This document shows, one piece after another, positions 45,012 to 57,977 of a stretch of 64,000 nt of DNA. Numbering within the stretch: position 1 is the stretch's first letter; the number at the start of each line of letters is the position of its first letter. Source of the DNA: Diogma glabrata. Its lineage: Eukaryota > Arthropoda > Insecta > Diptera > Cylindrotomidae. The notes beneath the pieces are model-generated. The model made no database searches, was not told where the DNA came from, and saw only the letters and a list, made by a program, of their open reading frames with translations. Location of the stretch: assembly GCA_963693315.1 (NCBI GenBank), contig OY856188.1, forward strand, positions 101,186,462-101,250,461, in the 5' to 3' direction. Both the position numbers and the translations under genes were made by a program.

Positions 45012-45236
45012 TTAAAAACAATTCATTAATAAAATAATTATGTTAAAGCTAATCAAACCGACGCTACATAAACATATGTATATGTAAATATTTTCGAATG
45101 AGAATGTCTGAATATGTCTACTCAGATTAAGCGATGGACAATTTTTTACTGAAAAATAATCAGTAATTTTCTGTTGTTTAAGGCAAAGTTGAATAATATT
45201 TTCCTCTTTAATTACAATTTGGCCGTCAAATTGCAT
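45012..45236 (-). pseudogene. Tigger/jerky-type transposase C-terminus
   Basis: The minus-strand frame includes LKQQKITDYFSVK, like the C-terminal KITDFF motif of jerky/Tigger transposases, preceded by an acidic segment. The DDE domain is not visible. Assignment rests on this motif plus the TA-flanked ends. Confidence 0.45.
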
Positions 45237-45244
45237 TTGATCAA

Positions 45245-46335
45245 ATCCGGGCTGCTAACCTGAACAGCAAGCGCGTAGCGTACAGATTTAACCCCGCAGT
45301 TGCGTAGTTTATTCAAAACTTTCTCACCGACCGATACATTTCGGTATCCATCGATGGCTTTTCTTACGCATCTAAATTAATTAACACTGATGTACCCAAG
45401 GCTTAGTTTTGTCACCACTTTACTTTTACATCAAATGAAAATCACCAGTAACCCAATAAATAATTTTGCAGATGATAGTATACTGCACAAATCGCTCGTT
45501 TTCCTATCTTTAAAAGGAAAAATGCATGAACGAATAAAGCCCGTCCGGAGAGATACCATAAATGTAAATGATAGCCTGGCAAAAGTTGCCAATTTCGGTG
45601 ACTGAAATATGTTCAATTTTAGCTCACCAAACATGGCTATTGATTGTTGCCAGATCAACGACCGAGTTTGCCAAAGATATTTCGATTAGTGTGTATGACA
45701 ACCAAATGTGAAAAATTTTATTGGTCATCAAAATTTCTATCTCTAGAATGATCGTATAATGGCGATGGCAAAGAGCGCGCCAAGAAAACTCAGTCCTCAA
45801 TAGATATAAAAAATATTTCACTCAATGTTAATAACTCCTCATTTGTAAGTCCTACATTCGTCCTTGTATGGAGTATTGTTGTCAAGTTTGGGGCGCTGCA
45901 TCTGTTTCCATCCTGACTCTTTTGAACTCTGTTCGAAAAAGTGCTACACGAATTGTGATTGATACTTAACTTCAAATCTTAATTCTCTTATCTCGTTGTT
46001 TTTTTATAAATATCGTCACCAGCAGTGCTCGGATGGAATCGGATCCATCATGCGTGAACCATATTTTTTACCCTGTTTTACTTGTCAATGGTCAATGGTG
46101 TTTTACTGGTCACTCACTGTCATAGTGTTAAAATGAAGATAGATTTCTTTGTCCATACATCGTACAAATGGAATGCTTTGCCCGAATCAATAGTCACGAG
46201 TGCCTTCGATCCTCACGAGTACCTTCGATCCACTAAGGTTTGAAACAAAACCATTCATCGACACCTCAGAGCGCATATTGTTGTGATAATTAGATCTTAC
46301 CAGGTATCTATGTGCTTTTGTGACACATATCGTAA
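45245..46335 (+). pseudogene. Jockey-type LINE relic inserted in the Tigger element
   Basis: In plus orientation the RT can be read in pieces: FIQNFLTDRYISVSIDGFS near 45,310, an INNFADDSILHKS block with the catalytic F-A-D-D at about 45,460, then INVNDSLAKVANFGD. Near 45,855-45,960 comes SYIRPCMEYCCQVWGAAS and LLNSVRKSATRIVIDT, and near 46,010-46,020 FYKYRHQQCSD, ending around 46,160-46,240 with NALPES. The 3' segment 46,240-46,330 is shared with 8,790, 17,140 and 28,790. The 5' end is truncated, as usual for LINEs. Several stops and frame changes are present. Confidence 0.8.
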
Positions 46336-46439
46336 CTTATAACATACCACTTTTTATTTCAAAAACAAAATAGAGTGCCACCATCGAGATATATTCCATA
46401 ACAATAAAGTTCATCTGGCAGCACCCTTATGATAACACC

Positions 46440-46530
46440 TTGGCTAGTAGTATCTCACAGCTATTGTCAGCGGTATGTGATATCTCACGTTAGCTCATAT
46501 ATATATATGTCAATAGCAAGGACTGGAGTA
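46440..46530. repeat. Dispersed repeat shared with 28,381-28,470
   Basis: GGTATGTGATATCTCACGTTAGCTC and neighbouring sequence match 28,381-28,470 in reverse. Confidence 0.7.
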
Positions 46531-46752
46531 GGCATTATCGTCACTCCCGTAGACTAAAAATAAAAATTTGTTCGAATTTTTATAAATCATCGTACTCAGA
46601 TTCTATTTAGTTTGAGGCGTCTAATAAACGCCCTGTTATTAGTTACTGTCGAAGTATACGATCGTAGTTATCCCAGGTTTTTTCAAACAATAGCTTATTG
46701 TAGTTGCTTTAACTTTTTATCACGACTTCGAAATAAAATGAAAGACATCTAA

Positions 46753-46869
46753 AGCCGGGCATTCACATACAACAAAAACAGAATTTCATACAAATTTAAC
46801 AGAAAAAAATTCTGTTTCTGTAAAATTTGTATATGAAATTCTGTTTCTGTTGTATGTGGCTTCAAGCCT
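46753..46869. mobile_element. Hairpin MITE (117 bp) with TAA flanks
   Basis: CACATACAACAAAAACAGAATTTCATA on the left pairs with TATGAAATTCTGTTTCTGTTGTATGTG on the right across a short centre. TAA is present on both sides (46,750-46,752 and 46,870-46,872), as in Tourist-like MITEs. Confidence 0.65.
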
Positions 46870-47498
46870 TAAGAGTGTTTTTGCTCTATCTTTAAGGTTC
46901 GATACAATAGAGTTTACAAAATCCTAAATTTGAACTTTATAGTTTAGAGCAATATTTTTAAGAGGATTACCCTAACTTGAGAAAGACTTCTTTTGATCGA
47001 CTTCCACCAAATATTTTAATTTGTTGGCCAAAGTGATCACTAGCATTTTAATTTGATTTGGGACCGTGTCGTACCTTTAGCTTTTTTTTTTAAAACATAA
47101 AAGCATTAGAGAAATCGAACTGATAAATTAGCAAATATTTTCTCAATACTTACTTGCGAATTAACCCATGAATCACAACAAATTAATGAACGGAAGCCGA
47201 GACATTTCGTAGAAAAATATTAAATATCGTAAAGCACCGAATACTTACGACTTTTAAATTTTTATGTTTATTTTGTATTCTTATTTTCTATTCGTATTTT
47301 ATAAACTGGGCAAATTACATAGAAAAATAGTTCACGGGACTAAACGTGCGTACGTTATAACCTTATAAGCCGAGGTACCTTATAAGAAGGATAATTTGTT
47401 CGTAAAATTTTTATAGATGTAAGAAAAAAATTTACTGTACTCTATAGACCAAGTGTACTTTATATAGGGTGTACGCTAAAAGCGAGTTTTACTCTATT

Positions 47499-48709
47499 TA
47501 AATTTTTAAATCAGCCATTTTAAAAAGCGCGCGATAGAAAAAAATTCTTTGGACTTTATTTAAATTGTTTTGAAATGTCATTGTTTTACCAACACAACGA
47601 AATATAAAAAACAGCTGATTTCATGTTCGATTGGTCGCCGAAATCTAGAACTTTTACGATCAAATTTGACTTTACCAATTGAAACCGACATAAAATGGAA
47701 TATTTACACCTTAGGTGTATGTCTCGCATTTTAATCTGGTATTTATATATTCCAAGAAATTATTTTGTTTATGTTAAGAATACGATATGAGATATCGTAA
47801 GAGATTGTATCGTAAAATAAAATTACTATTTCACATGTTGTAGTATCACTCTGGTTCCAAACAGAATCTAATATTCAATTTAGAATGTATATTCGCTTCT
47901 GAAATCGTTTTGCCTTTTTTTAAATTATTTAAAACGGCTTTTTTATCTAGTGCTATTTGTTATACATTGCTATTTGTGACTAAACACTTTTTGATACTTC
48001 TACATTGTACAGTAGGATACTTCTCCTCACTATGTGTTTGCACTGTTTCTATTATCCTAAGAGTCAGTTGCTCGAAACCCATGACTGATGCCCTTTCGTT
48101 GCAAACACCCAACTAGCAATTTCTTCAGGTACACTGAAAAAAATTGTAGGTAAAATACAACAAACAATGGTCTGTTGAATTTATTTAAAGGACACATTAT
48201 TTGATTTTCTATTATTTTAACAAACATATTTGTTAATTGCTAGTTTTCAACAAACATGTTTATTAAATATTTTTAACTACCTTTACAAGCAGTTCGTTGG
48301 TTTTCGTTTGTTGAATAAAATAGCCAAAACCCAAAAATATAAAACATAAATATGAAAAAATTCGAGAAGTAAGGAATGGAAATTTATAGTGACTTAGTGG
48401 AAGTACAGATAAAGTGAAATTTTGTGAAATATAAAGCATAGTTTTAAGAAAAAGTGTGACAGTATCTAATGAATTGTGTCAATTAAAATGCCGAAAAAAT
48501 GAGTGAAATTTTAGTAAATTTTAGTGAAATTAAATTATTTGAATGTTCTAAAATATTTAAGGAAAGTTTTGTTTTGTTTTAAAGATGTCTATATAAGGGT
48601 AAATTTTGTTTCGGTAAATTTTAATTAAAATCATTATAAACAAAATATAAGTATAGGTATTTAATAGTATTATATAATAAAATATAAACTAGTTATAACT
48701 AATAGTTTT
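47499..48709. other. AT-rich region with one orphan transposon end
   Basis: At 48,131 CACTGAAAAAAATTG matches the termini of the element at 38,804-40,398, but no partner end was found. No gene is supported. Confidence 0.4.
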
Positions 48710-49112
48710 AATTTGTCCTGATCTGAGCTCCATTTCATTTTAATAAATTTCATTTGGTTAAAATTCACTAGAGTATTATCCATTTTAGATATATAGTTTG
48801 CGAAATTTCACATTAGTTATCGCTTCTCTGCGTTATGAATATACATATAGGTAAGTATAAAGTTATATTATTTTTTTATAAACATTTTTTTTCTAATGTA
48901 TGTAGTAGTAAATTTTTCTAATGTATGTTGGAGTAAATTCCCTATTTTAAATGATTCGGTCGTGGTCCGGTTCTAGTAGGGCTGCCTGTTCCGGTTTGGA
49001 TAGTTTGCGGCGTTACATTACTGATCAGGACCTGTTCAGTGTGCCTGATACGGTCCCTTTCAATAGTAGGGAAAGCCGTATCCGGCCTAGATCTGAGCCC
49101 TTGCATAATGCT
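48710..49112 (-). mobile_element. GCTAGCATTATG MITE, truncated copy
   Basis: An inverted copy of 61,142-61,520: GTTATCGCTTCTCTGCGTTATGAA, CCTGATACGGTCCCTTTC, GGGAAAGCCGTATCCGG and TTGCATAATGCTAGC are shared. The half corresponding to 61,520-61,773 is missing. Confidence 0.8.
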
Positions 49113-51092
49113 AGCTGAGCACTCAAACTGGAGGAACCAATAGTACCTCAAGCTGAAAAAAGCATTCCCTCTCTATTGCAAAGATCTTCTTGATTAAGGT
49201 AGTTTAAGAGAAAGGCGAATTGATTTCTAAAAAATGTCACTATCCCATTTGCCGATCTACAACAATATTTATCATAATGTTTGTCATCCTAAACACTCGT
49301 CTTAATACATTATCTCCTTTAGAATAAAAAATTCTGATTCAAGAAGTTGTTTTTCAATAATTTAAAACAAAGTTTCATGCACATTCTAAAAATAATCCAT
49401 TTTATTGAAATGGCAATATGTAATTCCTTTATATTAAAATAATTTATTCGCCATGTCGCCAATTTTATTTTATTCAATATAATGTTTGATAAATTTCCAA
49501 ACAGTCCTGTTTCGATTTACACAAAATCAACTTTTCAAGGTTATTTTTGCAGATTATTGTGCAAAAAGGTAATAAAAATTCTTAACATTTCGCTATTCCT
49601 TTCGTTTTTATTCCCGATTTTATTTCAACGAAAGACATAATAAAGTTATCAAGATTCCTCCAACATACATAAGTTTGCACAATTCTTGATATTTGCTCAA
49701 AAAACAATTTGTTTTTTCAACTCTTTCGCTAATTCTTCTACTTACGATAAATATATTATGTATGTCTAATTTAATTAATACATTCAATCAAAAAATAATA
49801 ATATAAATTTAAGCGATAAAAAAATTTGTATTAAAAATTTCCTTTAAATTACATTTTGTGTTATTGTTTTGGATTTGTTTAGGCAAAAAAAAAACCACTG
49901 AATTTCTGATACAAAAAAAATTCAACATATTTATTTACAGTTAAGCATTTCTGTTACTTTAATTTTTTTTTATGCTTTGCATTTCTTATTAAAAAAAAAC
50001 AACAATAATAATCACAAGAAACTAAAACTACAGTAATAATTTTATAATTTATAAAAAGTAAATTTCAAGGGATATGGAATAAAAATTTATTTTAATATAA
50101 AATATAAAAAAAATAACGGTTACACAAACCTTTCTGCTATGACAAGTTAATTTGCATATAAACGTCGATTTGATGGCGGACACAAATTAAATAATGAGAG
50201 ATTATTAGCAACAGTTAATAGTCCGACAATAATTAATTATATTTGAACATTTTAAAATTAATTTTTTTATGTGTATAATTAAAAAACCATTATGCAATCC
50301 TTTTTTGGAAGTTTTTGTATTAAATTTTGATTTATTATTAGGGGGAAGTGGGGATGGTATAAACAGTTTGTACTTAAAGCTCAATAACTTTAAAACCATA
50401 AAATATTTTTACTTAAAAACTGTTTCATTGTAAAATTTCATATCTTTACTACATAAAACTATTTTTTTTAATTACGTAACTAAACATTAAGTATAAAAAT
50501 TTTGAATTTCAAAACATTATGTTTCTCGTTTAAAGTATCCCCACTGGTGGGGTACTTATAAACAATGAGCATTTTTGTATGGGGCACATATAAACACCCA
50601 AAAAAAAACACAATAAAATTCATAAAGTACTTTTTTTTAAATTTTTTATTATTTATTGTGCTTCAAACAATATATATAAGCATATAACATATATATTTCT
50701 TTACAAAAAACAATATTTTTCGATTGTTGTAAAACCTCAATAAATTCAGGTTGAAAATTATAAAGAAAAAAGCAAAAATTCAATCTCATCGTATGTTTAG
50801 GTTTTGCAAATCAATATCAAAATTGAAACGGGAAACCATACGTATACCATATAGCCATGCCATACGGCACATATAAACGCGCTTATACTATCCCATTTTT
50901 TTTTGTTTATATGTGCCCCACGTGGCGATTTTAGGGTTATGTTTTGAAAAAATATTCCAAGATCTAAAATTTGGCTAAAACAAAGATATATTATGGTTCT
51001 TGAATATTTCAGTTATGGTTCTTGAATATGTTTTTAAAAAACAAATCAAAATGGATAAAAGAGAACCCAGCTAGGAGCTGCCAATGTTAAAC
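49113..51092. other. AT-rich region, one possible repeat at 50,338-50,960
   Basis: GGGGAAGTGGGGATGGTATAAAC near 50,340, GGGGCACATATAAACACCC at 50,580 and, in reverse, GTTTATATGTGCCCCACG at 50,908 suggest a TE with related ends, but borders are not clear. The rest is simple AT-rich sequence without genes. Confidence 0.35.
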
Positions 51093-51480
51093 CACGGACC
51101 AATCTCGGACCAGTATTGGCGAGCCAAGCCATGGCTAGCTTTGGGCCAGGTCTGGGCCAGTTGTAAATGCCTAGACTGAACCAAGGTTCAGTTTATTATA
51201 TTACGCGTTATTAACCAGTCTAATGCATTGTAAACATGTGCAGCCCATATTATGTTTATCTTTATTTTCAAATAGGTTACTCTTTAAACAACCCCATTTT
51301 ACACATTTAAAGGAGGTCTGGAAAAAAATTGGTTTGGTTGACCTGGCTCAAGTATTATTTTCCAGACTTGGCCCAAGCCTGGTTTTCCAGACTTGGCCTC
51401 AGGACATTAGTCCAAGCTTGGGCCGTTTGAAAATGTTGAGCCTGGCCCAGCCCCCAAAAGCAACCCTTAGATTTTTCTCA
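51093..51480. mobile_element. GGCCCA-rich MITE, copy 2
   Basis: It aligns with 23,988-24,360 along its whole length and ends TTTTTCTCACGCGGG. It carries the uninterrupted GCATTGTAAACATGTGC site (51,226) that is split by an insertion in the copy at 56.8 kb. Confidence 0.75.
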
Positions 51481-52472
51481 CGCGGGAAGGTGAATATGAT
51501 ATAGCTTTGCTATCAAGAATCAAGATCTTTTGGTTTCTCAAATTCAAATACATTTTCGTAGTTACATTCTCTATATTTATATATGCTCTATAAGACATCA
51601 ATAATTCAACATTCAAACGAAGCCATGTTTCATCTCCTCGGAACAGAAACTTATTCCAACTGTGGGGTAGAAGCGTTAAAATTTTCAAAACTTTGCTGTT
51701 AATTTTAGATTCTGTAAAGTTAACTGAAGCACCGAATTGCGAAATTTTTTTTAATTTTAAGTTCCTCTACCCGACTTGTTTTCCTCATATAACGTAAAAA
51801 GTAACAAATTTAAACGATTAACGATTTAAAAGCAAAACAAAGAGGGCAGTCTTGAGGACTGCCGACAGAAGTGAAAACTTGAAACTATGAAATAGCAGTG
51901 TTTTTATCGTCTAAATACAACAAAATCTTTACTTACTTTACCACACTTCCACACTGTTATTAACTGAGAAAAACATCAAATTCGAGAATAAAATTATTTA
52001 TAATATATTATCATTAATTTCAACAATATTTAGGTTATTCGTACTATCAATTGCGTTTTGTTTATTAAAAAGTATAAAGAAAAACACACAAATCAAATAT
52101 GACAAAACAAATTTTTTTATTTTACGTAAAATACAACAATATCTTTACTTACAATACCACACTTACACACCACAATTAAACCGAAAAAAAAATCAAATTC
52201 AATACAAAGAAAAAAAACAAATTATAAATCAAGAAAATGAGAATAAGAAACAAGAAAATATCAAATGATTACAATTTATCTCACTCTCTTTTAATATTTA
52301 TTTTATATTTAATATTTATTTAGCGTTACGATGACTCGAATATACAAATTTTTCCCCATACAAAATCGCACAATGCGCCTAAGAACTTCAAAAATAGTAC
52401 AACAATCACCAACAGAAAATAGAAAAAATTAAAATAGCAACAACAAAAAGTATAAAAACAGAATAGCCACTG

Positions 52473-52851
52473 GGGCTGTATTCTAAAGTCTATACGACTT
52501 ATTTGAAACTTATTTATGCAGACTTACTTATTCACTGCCATTTTAAATAAGTATTTAAAAGCTATTCTAAATGATTTAGCATACTTAATTTGATTGAACA
52601 TAAAAGTAAATTCGAAAATAAATTTAATTAAAACGATTCATTTAATTTGATCACTTAAAGAGTTTCAAAACTATTTTTTTCATTTTAAATTATTATATTA
52701 ATTTTATTACCGATCGAAAAAGAAGTTTTATTCCTTAAAATCATTTAGTAAACAAACAAAAAATATTTGACACTGACAATCAAATTAGATTTTAGGTTAC
52801 TTATTTAAATAAGTAAGTCTCCACAAATAAGTTTTGGTTTAGAATACAACC
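52473..52851. mobile_element. MITE with TGTATTCTAAA termini
   Basis: The left end GGGCTGTATTCTAAAG and the right end in reverse GGTTGTATTCTAAACC; a second inverted pair, AGACTTACTTATT, follows. 379 bp, no coding capacity. At 51,905 and 52,130 a short ATACAACAA.ATCTTTACTTAC.TACCACACTT block is repeated upstream. Confidence 0.6.
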
Positions 52852-55369
52852 AAAACATTTCTTTTAAAAACTGAAGAAAATATTGAGATGTCGTAAAAAT
52901 TCCCTGAATGCATTCTACATTTTACTTCGTATTTACGTCACACTGTGCTAAAAGACAAAAGTACCTTAAAAAACTACACTATCGATAAATTTAAATACCT
53001 TAATACGTAAATTGTCCACAGCCTTAAATTGTGTTTAAATCAATCTCTTGTAATGAAGATGTCAACTCATATTTAACGAGAAATTCATACTCAAATAGTA
53101 GTTTTTATTTTCTTTATTTTATTTCACGGGAATGAAATTATGGAAAATAATGATGGGAAAAGCAATATTATTTATTTATTATTTTTAGCACTTACTGCCA
53201 AAAAAATAATTAATTTTCTTGTTAATATCCAAATGATAATAATTTGAACGAAACGGAAAACACGTTAATCAACTTTAAAAACTGCATTATTAATAAATTT
53301 AAAATTCGTAAAAAGAAATTTTTATGATTTTTATGAATTCATGCATAAAAAAACATTGCTTTTAATGGTATTTAATAAAAATTGACAGAAATTTGTGCGA
53401 AGGAAATTTGCTAGTTCCACTAATGTTCCACATCCAAAGAATGGAGCGAAATTCAACAAATTGTAGAGGCGTTCAAAATTGTTTTTTTAGTGGAGAAAAT
53501 ATTGAAAATCAAAAAAAATTTGATTTGAATGTTAACATCACAAAGCGACACCGTTATCGACAAATCGAAATCGTGAATAGATTTGATAAAAATTCTCAAA
53601 CCATAAATTAATGTAAACATGTCCACTTCCTAAATTTAAGATCAATTCCTAAGCCATGTTCTAGATATAATTGACTGCACCACATTTTGCTTATTCTTGT
53701 GGTTTTAACTTCAACAGAAACTTGGTATCTGATAGAAAAGATACCTAAATCCAGAATATATTTACAAATTCTCACTACCCTTAAGCCAATCCTAATTATC
53801 TATTCAGGCTATCGCAAAATCCTCCCAAACCTATCAAAAATATTCAAATAAAATTACATCTTGGTTCCCATCAAGCCCTGGGCAAAAAATTTAACACTTG
53901 TCTACTTTCAAATTTGTGTTGACTGTTGAGATTTGAAAATTGAGGTGCGTTACGCAGTCAAAATAGGGATTTTCAGGAACAGAATTAAAAATGCACAGTT
54001 TTGGTCATATGTACATAATTAATAAATAAAGGACAATTAAATTTTAAAAAATCGTAATCGTCCTTAAGCAAATTAACCTCTGACCTCACCCCGATCAATT
54101 CAAAAAAATTTTGTTTGACACACTCCATTTTCAGAGTTTGTTTAATCACTTTTATTAGGTCCTTTAGAAATGCTAATATATAAAAAAAATAAACTACACT
54201 TACTATTAGTAGACAGGATATGACAACCCTGAACCCATAGATAAAAGAAAAATATTAAATCTATTTTCTAATAATTTCAAACTTGAAAAAAATAAGTAAA
54301 TAAGTAATTGGAAGCGCTCATTGATCAGGTTTATTTCTTATTTATATATTAATTCTTTGCTACTACACAATTAAATTATCAAGGTTTTGTTGTAATATTA
54401 ATTAGCTATAATAAAATTATAAACAAATAAATAATGAAGAAATAAAAATACTATTGTATGTACATGAACATGTTGGAATTTCATTTCTTTTTGGATAACA
54501 CTACAGGAAAAACAAGAATTTTTTTTTTATTATTTAAATTATTAACTTTCAAAATTGAATTGAATATGACATTATAACTGTATACACATGCAGTAAAAAA
54601 TTACATAATTCCTTTATACAAATTTTAATTTATTTTTGGATTAATGAAATTGTGTTAATATTTTCATTATCAAGTTTATTTCCTGATTTGCAAGTGTTAC
54701 TTGTTATATAAAAAAATGTATGTAGTCGAAAATATGACGCATTAGTAACGAAGTATGTAGCGACTAGCGACGTGAGAGTAACTTTATTTTGTGAATATGC
54801 TGAGGACATGAACCAGAACCGGAGGATGCTTACATCATTAAGAATGGTACAATGATTTTGTACAATAGTAAATGTAGGTCAATATGGTTGCCGGTTGCTT
54901 ATTTAACCTACTGAAATAAATTTCGTAATTGAAACCATTAAGCAATTGTTTTTGGTCGTCAACTTAACAACGGTTTGTTTGCCAGTTTATAGCTCTTTAT
55001 ATTGATACGGTTAGAACAAAATCGTCACCAAAATCCTCACCCTATACAACATCAAAAAAATGAATTCATCCTCATAAATAGAATGTTTATGAAGCAGCTA
55101 CAATATTTGTTATAATTATTTTATAGGAAAGATACAAAACCAAACATGTTTGTATTGTATTATGTTGTTTTAATTAAATTTGTTTCTTCTCTTGGAAACA
55201 TACAGTATAATAACAAATTAAAGTTCCAGTTAAAAGAAGTTCAGAATACGATCGATTCGAGAGCGTGCGGAGTACTATTTACACAGGTTTTTTTGGACAG
55301 AATAAATAAATTATAAACGGAACGCTGTATCGTGAACATTAAATCGTGTAAATAAAAGTAAAGTGAATA
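52852..55369. other. AT-rich region without recognised genes
   Basis: Open frames such as 53,393-53,611 (GTG start) have no recognisable features. No repeat ends were seen. Confidence 0.5.
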
Positions 55370-55591
55370 TTAAATGTAAATAAAAAATTTTAGTGTTATT
55401 AAATGGAAATATTTTGTGTTGAAGAAATATTCTAGTTCAGACATATTGTTTGCTGTATTATTACATTTAACATTAGGTGTTAACTAATAAAACCACTTAA
55501 TAAAACCTGGTGTTTTTGCTTACTAATCATTGATGGTTTGAGGATAATGTTTATCGAATTGGTAGTTAGTCCAATTCCAGAAAACGTGACA
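55370..55591 (+). mobile_element. Truncated, diverged LTR of the Gypsy-related family, opposite orientation
   Basis: In reverse it follows the solo LTRs: TATTGTTTGCTGTATT, AATAAAACCTGGTGTTTTTGCTTACTAATCA, GTTTATCGAATTG and AAAACGTGACA at the end (55,591), followed by ATAT. The distal half is missing or strongly diverged. Confidence 0.7.
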
Positions 55592-56784
55592 ATATATAAT
55601 ACAATTTGTGTTCTTTCGTTGTTTTTATTTAGCTAATTTTATGTTTCCAATCGTTTCCGTAGTTTATGTTTTGTTTATTTTTCTTTTATTTATTTTCTTA
55701 TTATATTATTTATATATGGGGCGTTCCATGTCAACTGAAAAACTGCTCTAGACATTTTTTTCGTTGCAAACACAAATTTAAGATATCCAAAGATGCGTTC
55801 TAGGGCTTAAAATGTTGGTAATGGTACGTAGTTATAATGTTGTGTAGTCTTCAAGTTTTTGTTTCAAAATGTCGCCTCGACTACGTAGTTTCAGATATTG
55901 TATGGTGTTCAAGTTCTTTTTCCAAAATGGCGCCTTGAATATATGGAAAATGGCGATTTTGAGAGATTTATGTCTTGTTTTCGCTGCAAACACAAATTTA
56001 AGATCTCCAAAGATGTGGTTTTGGGCTTAAAATGTTGGTAGTATAATACGTTGTTTTAAATGCCGTATGATATTTCAATTTTTTTGCACTATGGCGCATA
56101 GAAAATTTGGAAAATAGCAATTTAAGGATGTTTATGTCTTATTTTCGCTGCCAACACAAATTTAAGATCTCAAAAGATGCGTTTGTGGTCTTAAAATCTT
56201 AGTAATGATACGTAGTATTAAATAAAGTACGGTGTTTAAATTTTTTTCAAAATGGCGTCTCGAAAATATTAAAATTGGCAATATATCGAGATTTTTATCT
56301 TATTTTCGCTGCAAACACAAATTTAAGATCTCAAAAGATGCGTTCTTCGGCTTCAAATGTTGGTAATATGTAATACGTTTTTAGCAAATGTCGTATGGTA
56401 TTTCAATTTTTTTCCAAAATGGCGGCTCAAAAATATCGAAAATGGCGATTTTGCGAGATTTATGTCTTATTTTCACTGCAAACACAAATTTAAGATCTCA
56501 AAAGATGCGTTCTTGGGCTTAATTTATTGGTAATAATAGTTAGTTTCAAATGTTGTATGGTGTTCAAGTTTTTTTTGTCAAAACGGCACCTCGAAAATAT
56601 GGAAAATGGTGATTTTACAAGATTTATGTCTTGTTTTCGCTGCAGACAAAAATAAATTCTTAAGAGATGCGTTTGTGGGCCTAAAATGTTGGTAATTGAC
56701 GTATAGTTTCAAGTGTCATATGGTGTTAAAGTTTATTTTCAAAATGGAGGCTTTTGCGCTGCAAACACAAATTTAAGATCTCAA

Positions 56785-57175
56785 TTTAATTCTGAGCCAG
56801 TTGTAAATGCCTAGACTGAACCAAGATTCAGTTTATTATATTACGCGTTTTTAACCAGTCTAATGCATTGTAAAGCCGCTTCTACATGATACTACGAACA
56901 CCTTCCAACGTTGGACGCATGATGGTTTTTTGAATGATTTTCATTCAAAAAACAATCATGTGTCCAACGTTGGAAGGTGTTCGTAGCATCGTATAAAAGC
57001 GGCTTAAACATGTGCAATTAAGCCATATTATGTTTATCTTTATTTTTATATATGTTACTCTTTCAGAACCTCTTTTCCCGCATTTATATGCGGTCTGGAA
57101 AAACATTGGTTTGGTAGACCTGGCCCAAGTTTTATTTGCCAGACTTGGCCCAAGCCTGGTTTACGAGACTCATTT
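56785..57175. mobile_element. GGCCCA-rich MITE, copy 4, nested in the foldback element
   Basis: GAGCCAGTTGTAAATGCCTAGACTGAACC to GGCCCAAGCCTGGTTTACGAGAC matches the central part of the copies at 24.0 and 51.1 kb. It is itself split by a smaller MITE at 56,874-57,004. Confidence 0.75.
56874..57004. mobile_element. Tourist-like hairpin MITE (131 bp) with proven TAA duplication
   Basis: The ends AGCCGCTT and AAGCGGCT pair, and ACGAACACCTTCCAACGTTGGACGCATGA pairs with its near-perfect inverse. TAA flanks both sides (56,871-56,873 and 57,005-57,007). The copy at 51,226 shows the empty site GCATTGTAAACATG with one TAA. Confidence 0.9.
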
Positions 57176-57977
57176 TCTTAAATTAAAAATCAACAAAAAA
57201 ATTCATGATTATTTTCTCAAATTAAAAAAAATATTGTGTTATTTCTCAAATTAAAATTAAAAAAGAAAATGTTTTTTTAAAAATCTTAAATTTTTGTTTG
57301 CAGCGAAAACAAGATATAAATCTCGCAAAATCGTAATTTTCCATATTTTCAAGGCGCTATTTTGAAAAGAAAAAAAACTTGAACACCATACAGAATTTGA
57401 TACTACGTACCATTACCAATATTTTAAAACCAAGAACGCCACTTTTAAGATCTTAAAGTTTTGTTTGCCGCGAAAACAAGAGATAAATCTCAAAACCGTC
57501 ATTTTCCATATTTTTAGAGTGCCATTTTGAAAAAAACTTGAACACCATATGTCACTTGAAACAACATATCATTACCAACATTTTAAGTCCAAGCTCGCAT
57601 CTTTTAAAATCTTAAATTTGTGTTGGCAGCGAAAACAAGACATATATCTCTCAAAATCGCCATTTTCCATATTTTCGAGGCCGCCATTTTGGAATAAACT
57701 TAAACACTTTGCGAGATTTAAAACTACGTATCATCATCAAAATTTGAGGCCCAAGAACCCATCCTTTTATTTCTAAAATTTGTGTTGGCAGACAAATTGC
57801 AATTGTGGTTCTATTATATTTAAAGCGGCCGTTTAGAGTCGCCGTTTTGAAATTTTTTAAAACGCCACATCGATAGCTCTTATCAACACAAAAAATTAAC
57901 GATTAGAGTGTTTTTTTCCATGTCCTTAAAAAATGTATGGAGCAGTGTTTTAGTTGACATGTAAGTTGTAACGTCCC

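Larger units (their letters stand above)
44815..47496 (-). mobile_element. Pogo/Tigger-like (jerky-type) transposon relic
   Basis: The ends CAGTAAAACTCGTTTATAAAGTAC and, in reverse at the right end, AGTAAAACTCGCTTTTAGCGTAC are inverted repeats, flanked by TA (44,813-44,814 and 47,497-47,498). A GGGACT.ACGT..GCGTACGTTATA block occurs in direct orientation at both ends (44,848 and 47,335). The interior contains a transposase C-terminus and a later LINE insertion. Confidence 0.65.
55718..57977. mobile_element. Foldback-type element with arms of about 160-bp tandem repeats
   Basis: The ends GGGGCGTTCCATGTCAACTG and, in reverse, GGGACGTTACAACTTACATGTCAACT share CATGTCAACT, ACTGCTC and ACATTTTTT blocks. 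The left arm carries about seven units with CGCTGCAAACACAAATTTAAGATC (for example 55,766, 55,982, 56,147, 56,307, 56,475) spaced about 160 bp. The right arm has four inverted units (57,290-57,790). The unit also contains CAAAATGGCG and ATGGAAAATGGCGATTTT. It has no gene. A MITE is nested at 56,785-57,175. Confidence 0.8.

Noticed and set aside
53393..53611. 72-codon open frame as a gene
   Set aside because: Non-ATG start, AT-driven composition and no recognisable motif.
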